From: Phoronis australis
Taxonomy: Eukaryota > Phoronida > Phoronidae
Assembly: GCA_002633005.1 (NCBI GenBank)
Contig: NMRA01000201.1
Coordinates: 580,459 to 644,458 of the forward strand
Direction of reading: 5' to 3'
DNA: 64,000 bases
Within the stretch, counting starts at the first letter, position 1, and the number at the start of each line of letters is the position of its first letter. The notes under the pieces are model-generated. The model ran no database searches. It was not told the origin of the DNA and saw only the letters and a list, made by a program, of their open reading frames with translations. The translations under genes were made by a program, and so were the position numbers. Shown here one piece after another: positions 58,601 through 64,000 of the stretch.

Positions 58601-59733
58601 ACGGGTTTACCAACTGAGTTGTTATCGACAATTTGTTTACTTTAAGTTGTATAGGACCCTAGAAAATTGTCCAAATTTGGCAAACGTCGGAACACCATGT
58701 CCGAAAAATAGCAAAACGGATTTCCATGAAACTTTCATATACTATGCTCTGTGCACTTCTCTCCAAAATTTTGTTTGAGATCGTTTTCAAAAGTTCTACT
58801 TTTGCGTGAGAGGCTATCAAAAGTTAGAATTGTATGATTTCCGTGAAATAATCTAAACTTCCATAAAATGAAAACGAAACGACTTTCTAGATGGTTGTGA
58901 GAGCGTGTTTGAGATATCACGTGACCCAGTGAATGGCATCTTCACTTCCCTCCCAAAAACCAACGTTTGCTTTATCCCACTAGGACATTGGTCACAAATT
59001 GTAAACAAATTGGAGATGATTCCAGTACTTCGAGAGGCAAGTCAACTCATTATTGCTTGAGATGAGATTCTAGAAATTTGTATGTCACCGCGCGTCATTT
59101 AGGCCTAATGGCCCGGGCCTGGTCTCCAGGAATAACGAACCGTCGACACTTTTCAGACTCGGGTATCTCTTCTCATCAGAATAACGGTGAAAAAATTGAG
59201 AGCAATGTATTGGAGTAAATAAATGGACTAAATCCAGAGGTGTTTCCAGGATTCTGAGTTAGCCGATGGGCGAGTGCAGAGCATTAGCCAGGATTTTGCC
59301 CGTCAGACATTCGCGCCCCCGAACTGCCAAACGGGATCTGGGAGAATTCTAGGGGGGCCATGGTCCCCTTGCCCCCACCCCGTCCCTAAATCCGCCACTG
59401 AAATCTAAGGTTCGCTCTTTAGCGGTTGCCTTGGAAGGTCCATGTCGTGGTTGTGCATACGAAAATATGACATATGTGTACTTCATGCAAGTAATGAACA
59501 AATAATTATGCACAATTACCTCACTGACGATAGACGTGAATTCATTTGAAAATGTTAGATTATCGCACAGGCCGCCATCGGCTAAGCAGGTGCCGTTAAG
59601 CAGCGTGGTGTTCTCGTCATCGCTGTAGGGACAACCCCAATCAGGCGTTGCTCCAGCCAAAGTCATAAACAACATACCGCACGCAGCCATAGCGTCGGAC
59701 AGTCCAACGGAAATAATCAGCAATATTTGAAAT
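52320..59733 (-). CDS. SLC22-family organic ion/solute transporter (first exon missing)
   Basis: Seven - strand exons joined in frame: 59733-59520, 58466-58045, 57278-57033, 56102-55974, 54898-54816, 53987-53873, 52632-52320, giving about 507 residues. It is a major facilitator of the SLC22 (OCT/OAT/OCTN-like) family, which moves organic cations, anions or zwitterions such as carnitine across the plasma membrane. Seen: TM1 (FQILLIISVGLSDAMAACGM), ATPDWGCPY and a large Cys-containing, N-glycosylated first loop, then WNLVCS, the MFS signature GHVSDKIGRKK after TM2, PESARWL after TM6, TYYGLAFGV (TM7), VEHYPTVVRN after TM10, and a hydrophilic tail of about 50 residues after TM12. Length and order fit the family (about 550). 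Only the N-terminal exon of about 15-25 residues is missing. Substrate cannot be told from sequence. Confidence 0.88.
53104..53138. repeat. Perfect short inverted repeat with CACGTGAC
   Basis: GAGGTGTCAC, a 15-bp loop, then GTGACACCTC. It sits in the last SLC22 intron. The left arm extends into CACGTGAC, an E-box-like palindrome. It could be a hairpin or part of a small element. Confidence 0.6.
53873..53987 (-). CDS. SLC22 exon F: TM10 and VEHYPTVVR motif
   Basis: 115 nt, phase 1 to 2 (acceptor TTTATTTCAG, donor GTAAAC). It encodes TDTPELVFAFSLIAKLATVG, WKIIKVFTVEHYPTVV. The last part corresponds to the family motif YTAELFPTVVR. Confidence 0.8.
54311..54440. repeat. GTAGGCGC repeat, copy 1
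   Basis: About 130 bp starting GTAAGTAGGCGC and ending GTGCGCCTACG, so the ends are short inverted copies. The interior ATCACCTTGAGCACTGAAC and AAATGCCAAAAG.TGGTTGGCT match the copy at 61238-61366. Probably a small MITE. It lies in an SLC22 intron. Confidence 0.6.
54816..54898 (-). CDS. SLC22 exon E: TM8-TM9 loop and TM9
   Basis: 83 nt, phase 2 to 1 (acceptor ATTCACAG, donor GTGAGT). It encodes IDRKKTICLFIVPAFIATVG and VPILYWT. The DR(xG)RKK-like loop is shortened to IDRKK. It is too short for an ORF scan but fits by phase and family order. Confidence 0.7.
55090..55451. repeat. Two-unit tandem repeat of about 192 bp
   Basis: Unit 1 from 55090, unit 2 from 55282. They share CACAGACG, GCGACAACTA, TAAGTCCATTCATAA, ATCTCGAACAAAA and AACTGCCGAACAATTGTTGT with moderate divergence. 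It lies in the intron between SLC22 exons D and E. Confidence 0.7.
55974..56102 (-). CDS. SLC22 exon D: TM7-TM8
   Basis: 129 nt, phase 2 to 2 (acceptor TTAGGTTTAG; donor GTACGA chosen because it keeps frame before a TGA). It encodes CGLTYYGLAFGVKNLQGDRY and NLILNAAIDIPGGLLPLLVS. The YYGL....NL.GD.Y.N pattern is typical for SLC22 members. Confidence 0.75.
56341..56691. mobile_element. MITE-like element with CGTAAAGTAA repeats
   Basis: About 350 bp in an SLC22 intron. The ends are inverted: ATCGTTGG...GGATGAACATTCGTA on the left, and CGTTCATCCAACGAT on the right. The interior has many copies of CGTAAAGTAA in both orientations (for example 56389, 56431, 56535, 56576, 56629). It has no coding capacity. 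Confidence 0.65.
57033..57278 (-). CDS. SLC22 exon C: PESxRWL motif and cytoplasmic loop
   Basis: 246 nt, phase 2 to 2 (acceptor TTCCTTTCCAG, donor GTAAGC). It starts FIPESARWLMVKGRFSESEV, the family motif after TM6, then the charged central loop (NFKNKEEENSVAKKS) and the beginning of TM7 (GKTALLFLAW). Confidence 0.88.
58045..58466 (-). CDS. SLC22 exon B: TM2 to TM6
   Basis: 422 nt, phase 0 to 2 (acceptor CTCTTACAG, donor GTAAGA). It encodes WNLVCSRHWAAGIVTSVQ, the MFS loop GHVSDKIGRKK, ARFFVGIALGGKLVTSFVV, EYVGSKYRP and IPNWRMLAMTISAIGLPYF. It contains the most diagnostic MFS motif of the gene, with no stops or gaps. Confidence 0.9.
58725..58905. repeat. Interspersed repeat, copy C
   Basis: Shares ATACTATGCTCTGTGC, CTCCAAAA and TTCTACTTTTGCGTGAGAGGCT with the copies in the large gene's introns at 17041-17215 and 40000-40110. 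It lies in the first visible SLC22 intron (between exons A and B). Confidence 0.5.
59520..59733 (-). CDS. SLC22 exon A: TM1 and large extracellular loop
   Basis: 214 nt, ending in phase 0 at GAG|GTAATT. It encodes RFQILLIISVGLSDAMAACG, GATPDWGCPY and an acidic loop with NTT, NGT and NLT glycosylation sites and paired cysteines. The 5' border is uncertain because an N at 59740 lies 7 bp from the presumed acceptor (CGGCAG). Confidence 0.75.
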
Positions 59734-61022
59734 CTGCCGNTTTAAGTAGTAATAATAAGCCTCAAAAAACGACATATTGAAAAAATGAAGATCGATTTTG
59801 TCATGTTCACGAAAACAGTGCTTAGATTTTTTTCACAGAGATTGTCATATTTTCCACAAACATGATTTTTCGCAGAATATCCATTTCGATAGTAGGCCTA
59901 CTTTTCTATTATAGCTTCAAAAGTTTGTCTCGGATTACCTTTTTAAATCTTTTAGGCCGAGAGCTCGGCTGTCGAAAACTGACCCAAGACGTTGGTTTGC
60001 ACAAAGAGCGTTGACGTCATCATTTTTGACATCGACGTTCTCAGGCTAAAAGACCTCATAAGAAAATCCCACGCATTGTTTTGTAGCTAACAGAATAAAG
60101 AAACAACGTTTGTAAGCTTAGTGAGAAAAAAAAGTTTGTGGAAATTAAGGCGATCTCCTTGAAAAAAAATCAGGATTTACAAAAGAAACAATTAGCACAC
60201 GATTATTATTTTCTGCGCATACATGTACTGTAATAAGATTGCGTATGTGAACATGAAGGATTTATGAATATGTGGTTTTATGGGTCTATAGATAACAGTT
60301 AAAAGTTATTAAAAATCGGTGCTTGATAACGAAGGTATACATTCAGCCATTGACTCGGAGAAACAACCAATGTTGCAGCTGAAAGAACTAAAATTGGATT
60401 GAGTGTTTGGGGATGAATCAGCAATTTTTCTATCGATAACGAAACATTTTACCTGCACGATAAAAGAAGTACAAACTCTGTGTTTGAAGTAATCACGCAG
60501 GAAGATAAGTAATTCAGCACTGTTTACCAACGCCCCGACGACTGAGCTTTAGTTGACCCGTTATTTCGAGGGTTCATTATGTAATGCCGACTTTTGATCG
60601 AGTTTGATTCTCATTAAGTGTCGCGTACATAGCACACCCTTCGACAAAAGGTCCAACGTCGTGTTTGTTATGGTCATTTTTGAAAACTACACTACTTTTT
60701 GACAAAAATAATAGGCTGAAAAACCGGTAAATCGTTTATCTTAAAATACCATTCACAATGGATTTCTATCTTTTTAGCTTAATTTTTTATTCGCTTTCAA
60801 ACGGTATTGGCGTCTGACAAATATGTATGGCCTTTTGAACAATATGTAGGCTACTTTACACTGTATGTCACGCCGCACAAGAGCAATTTTTATTAATAAA
60901 AAATGCGAACTCGTCACGAGACAAGTTTGACACAACGATCCCTTTGTAGTTCATGACGATACGTGTAGTATACCTGCAGTAGTCCAGGTCATTCCACACC
61001 TGGTTATTCCCTTGCAAGCGCC
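59734..61022. other. Spacer upstream of the SLC22 exons
   Basis: The first SLC22 exon and promoter should lie here or further right but were not recognised. A single N at 59740 marks a sequence break beside exon A, so some sequence may be missing. No other gene or clear repeat is visible. Confidence 0.45.
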
Positions 61023-61100
61023 ATGGCTCCAATGCAAGGCTGCCTAAGCCTGTGGTCAGTGTTGCTTTGGACGGTGATTGTGGGTCGGATCCAGACACAA
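61023..61100 (+). CDS. Signal-peptide exon of an unknown secreted protein
   Basis: ATG in a good context (GCGCCATGGC) opens 26 codons: MAPMQGCLSLWSVLLWTVIV, then GRIQTQ. A strong donor (CAA|GTAAGC) follows in phase 0. The hydrophobic core and small/polar end fit a cleavable signal peptide. No second exon is found before the window ends. It is the likely start of a + strand secreted-protein gene, facing away from SLC22. Confidence 0.45.
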
Positions 61101-61237
61101 GTAAGCATGAGGGGTTTAGGTTACGACGGCCAGATATCGTTGTCGATTTTTCATGGTTTAAGTCTTCAAATTTCAAGGATTAGCCGAGAAACATATGTCA
61201 CCGAAGGCATTGAGATCCCGTATTGTCAGTGCTGTAG

Positions 61238-61366
61238 AGGTAAAATTAGAGGTAAGTAGGCGCCCAAGGCCCACTGTATCACCTTGAGCACTGAACGTAA
61301 CTTACGATGCGTAGGCGCTACATACAAATGCCAAAAGGTGGTTGGCTGCGCCAACGTGTGGCTTGA
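61238..61366. repeat. GTAGGCGC repeat, copy 2, cut by the TIR element
   Basis: Collinear with 54311-54440 up to about CCAACGTGTG. The final GCGCCTACG of the other copy is missing, and the TIR element copy 2 begins within a few bases. This suggests that the TIR element inserted into, or replaced, the end of this repeat. Confidence 0.55.
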
Positions 61367-62949
61367 TACGCCGTAAATGTAACAACAAATGTTACACTTT
61401 TCGTTGCTAAGCCTCTCCTAAAATGTAACAAGTTGTTACACTTTACGTAGTTGTTACATTTCACGTCGAACGCACATGCGAGAAATGTACCATTGTTACA
61501 TTTTACGAAACCCACGTCATATTGCAATGAATTTGACCAAAATCACGAACAAGTGGTATCTGACACGGCCGGGGGGATACTGGAGTATTTTTAGATGAGG
61601 AGCGGTGCCGGAAAATTTTCAATACCTACCCATTTAGAGAGTCGGCTCGTACAAAAAAGTGACCCATTTAGAGACTAATTTGTGTAAAACCTCACATTTT
61701 CGCACACTTCCGTTTCATAAATTCATGAAATGCACCTTTTGGATATAGTTTTGTCGAAAATGATACCATTTTGGAGAGTATATATTCAGTGAAAAACACC
61801 CTTTCGGGCGGCACTTTTCGTATACATCTTCTATACGAATGCCCTCCGGGCTGACACGACATGAATTTGCTACCTATTCTAATTTTTATTAGTATTACAT
61901 GTACATTACTATCACTACTGTTACTACTGTTACTCGTTATCGTTTTTGTTATCCTTATTTTTTATAATATTTTAAAATTTATTTAACGAGGATTCAAACA
62001 TGGTTACCAAAGTGCTAAGACATAATGGACCTCAAAGATTTTAAAAATTATCCCATTTATTGTTCAATGTTGTCATCGGGCTTTCCATATTAGACAGCGA
62101 GTGCTGTTACAAAAGTTCAGCTTTAACGATATTGTGAGGAATGCCTTGACAGCTGTGGATGCAGAGTACGCTTACTTTTTGGAAACGAGGAGGTTGAGAT
62201 TTAAAATCTTGTTGAGACGAGCCCAAATTCAAAAATTGATTATTTCTGAACTACATGAATCGGCAAGCACTGTATTATTTGTAAATATAACTATGTCCAT
62301 CTGTAGTTTGCCACAAAGAACTGAATTCAGACCACAACATTGTCTCTTGTTGAAAACATTCCTTGTCAAAGAACTGGGGATCGTTCAACGATGATTTGTA
62401 AGTTCAAAATTGCCTTACGTTGAACTCTGGAGGCAGACGTTTTTCGAGAACTAACGACTAGTCAGCTTCGGTCAGCGGGTCATTAAAATAGCGGGTAACG
62501 GACACACAAGACACGCAACAATTTTATGTGGAATATCCCCCAATATTCTTAGAAAAACAGTGATTTAACAGAATGACTTGAACTAGGTTTCATTGAAAGT
62601 TGATTGTATGGAACAAAAACCGCCAACGTCGAAGTCAGCGATGTTTAATATGAGCATTTAATATGAGCATTTAATGTAAAAAATTATAAAGCAATGCATC
62701 AAAAGGATACCAAATTCCCTTATCTGCGAGCTGCAACACAAAAATGGCGCCTCATGAGACACGTGAATTCACGTCCATTAATAATAGAATGTGCAATCTT
62801 TATCCTTATTTATTTGTACTTCGAACTAACGACCATTGGTCAATCGGCAATTTTAATTCATAACTTGTATTAAAAGGTAATACAAAGAGAAATTGCATGT
62901 TTTTATAGTCTGAAGGCCCGAGACTAAGCTTTTTTCAACCATTGCCCGT

Positions 62950-63340
62950 TTAAACTATAGATCTAGACCAGGTTTGAGCAAATTGATCAGATTCCTTCAG
63001 AGTGCTAGGCATCCCATTTTTACATATACACGTCACGGTTTCACTTGTTGTTACAACCACAATCTCAGACAGGTTTGACATGATAGGAACAAAGATATGT
63101 CTTTCGTCACAATGCTTGCCCTTCTCAAAGGCGATATTTTGCTGTTGCTTTGGCAAAATCTGTCAACCTGCCGGCAAATCAATGCGTGCTCTTATTTCCT
63201 TCCACCACAATGTCTTTAAGAAATTGTCATTCGTAACTAAGGTGATAGACGGCACCCGTCGGCATCAGAAAGTTTGATTTTGCTCCTTTTGTGTGAAGCA
63301 GGGCAATTACTGCATTAGCGATGACTCCAAGGCAATTAAA
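62950..63340 (-). pseudogene. Second conserved coding-like block in TIR element copy 2
   Basis: On the - strand: GVIANAVIALLHTKGAKSNF, LMPTGAVYHL (about 63335-63240), then KGKHCDERHIFVPIMSNLSE, IVVVTTSETVTCICKNGMPS (about 63120-62990). Copy 1 carries EVIANALNALLYTKGARSKL, LIPMGSVYHLG at about 14250-14155. The pattern is loosely like a Schlafen-type AlbA domain (A.aN..gG.l...G.vy.lG; a later T..C.RNG.S), but this is a guess from appearance. Stops separate the blocks. Confidence 0.3.
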
Positions 63341-63711
63341 CACTGGCCGAAATAAACCAAACTATCGCGGACTAAAACTGGTATTTTTTCTATCAAATTG
63401 GCTTCCGAAATTGAAATCTGCGTTTTGATGGAGAATTTTGTTATCGTCGTTCGTTCCCGAAGAAATACGATAAAAATTAGCCAAATACGATGTCATTGTT
63501 GTTCTTACAAAGAGAAGTGTGTTTACTCTAATGTCGGATAAAAATTGGTTTATGGGCGTCAACAAAAGAATGCAGGAACGCTTTAACGATAAAAAATTGC
63601 TACCTGATCGTGGAAACTAGTTTCGTGTGAAGTTGAAACTGTACGATGTACATTTTTTACTATACCATTAAACTACTCATTTTCAAAAAACCATGGAAAG
63701 TACATTGGGAC

Positions 63712-63906
63712 TCACCTATAACGTCTACCTGGCACATTTGATAGAATTTCATTCACACAATCCGAGAAAGAAGGCGTTAAGTGTGTGAACCGTTTTCCTC
63801 CGTGTGACAAATACCTTGCAAACTCATGAAATATGACGTCACTTTCGTAAAATGTAACGATGGTACATTTCTCGCATGTGCATTCGACGTTAACTGTAAC
63901 AATCAC
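63712..63906 (-). pseudogene. Exon-like coding remnant inside TIR element copy 2
   Basis: About 64 open codons on the - strand, starting within the inverted end and closing at CGTTATAG|GTGAGT. FHEFARYLSHGGKRFTHLTP and SFSDCVNEILSNVPGR are readable. Copy 1 has the same peptide (RFTHLTPSF, then a stop, then YCLNGILSKVP), so the segment was coding, or at least present, in the ancestor. Family not recognised. Confidence 0.35.
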
Positions 63907-64000
63907 ATAAAATGTAACAACTTGTTACATTTTAGGAAAGGCCTAGCAACGTGAAATGTAACAATGACATAAAATGTAACATTTGTTACATTTTACGAAA

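Larger units (their letters stand above)
61365..64000. mobile_element. TIR element copy 2 (2.6 kb, reaching the window end)
   Basis: The left end begins GATACGCCGTAAATGTAACA and the right end is its inverted counterpart, TTACATTTTACG, at the last bases of the window. Inverted ends are about 170 bp and contain nested AAAATGTAACAA/TTGTTACATTTTA palindromes. It is collinear with copy 1 (9829-14893) but lacks the nested LINE, so it gives the ancestral layout. On the - strand an open frame through the right end encodes KRFTHLTPSFSDCVNEILSN and ends at a GTGAGT donor, and a second block reads GVIANAVIALLHTKGAKSNF. No transposase domain is recognised. Confidence 0.7.

Overview
The window is animal nuclear DNA: AT-rich, intron-rich, with phase-consistent GT-AG exons, extracellular domain families found only in metazoans, and many decayed transposons. 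No RNA gene, CRISPR array or bacterial operon is visible. Modules of the VDxTPP / W.GF.D..SGI kind, the EMI, EGF, WSC and LDLa domains, and the abundance of short palindromes such as TACATGTA suggest a marine invertebrate (cnidarian or lancelet-like). I cannot fix the phylum from sequence alone.

Layout. 1-1.4 kb: non-coding, with a GGTCG-rich palindromic cluster and a TGTA microsatellite. 1.4-5.1 kb: a decayed L1-like LINE (+ strand) whose reverse transcriptase is split by a 245-bp foldback element. 6.16-41.32 kb: one very large + strand gene. I join 19 exons, all phase-compatible, into about 3,380 residues: EMI C-terminus, EGF, Cys-rich exon, EGF, unknown exon, WSC domain, then a long run of about 18 beta-sandwich-like repeats ending at a stop. 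Its first exon(s), with the signal peptide, were not found. Its introns hold a LINE remnant, a 5-kb terminal-inverted-repeat (TIR) element with a second LINE nested in it, and an 860-bp duplication broken by an N.

41.4-44.9 kb: a polypyrimidine tract and otherwise unassigned spacer. 44.92-48.19 kb (- strand): a single-pass membrane protein with five LDL-receptor class A repeats, and an unassigned + strand exon-like ORF in its intron. 48.2-52.3 kb: mostly empty. 52.3-59.73 kb (- strand): a seven-exon SLC22-family (organic ion/solute transporter, major facilitator superfamily) gene, complete except for its first exon. 61.02 kb (+): an isolated signal-peptide exon, probably the start of another secreted protein gene. 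61.37 kb to the end: a second copy of the TIR element seen inside the large gene.

The three main genes encode a very large, probably secreted or matrix protein, a membrane-anchored LDLa protein and a solute carrier. Nothing in the sequence shows that they work together. Exon borders were set by hand from splice motifs and reading frame and have no transcript support. Domain names rest on motif recognition, not on searches.
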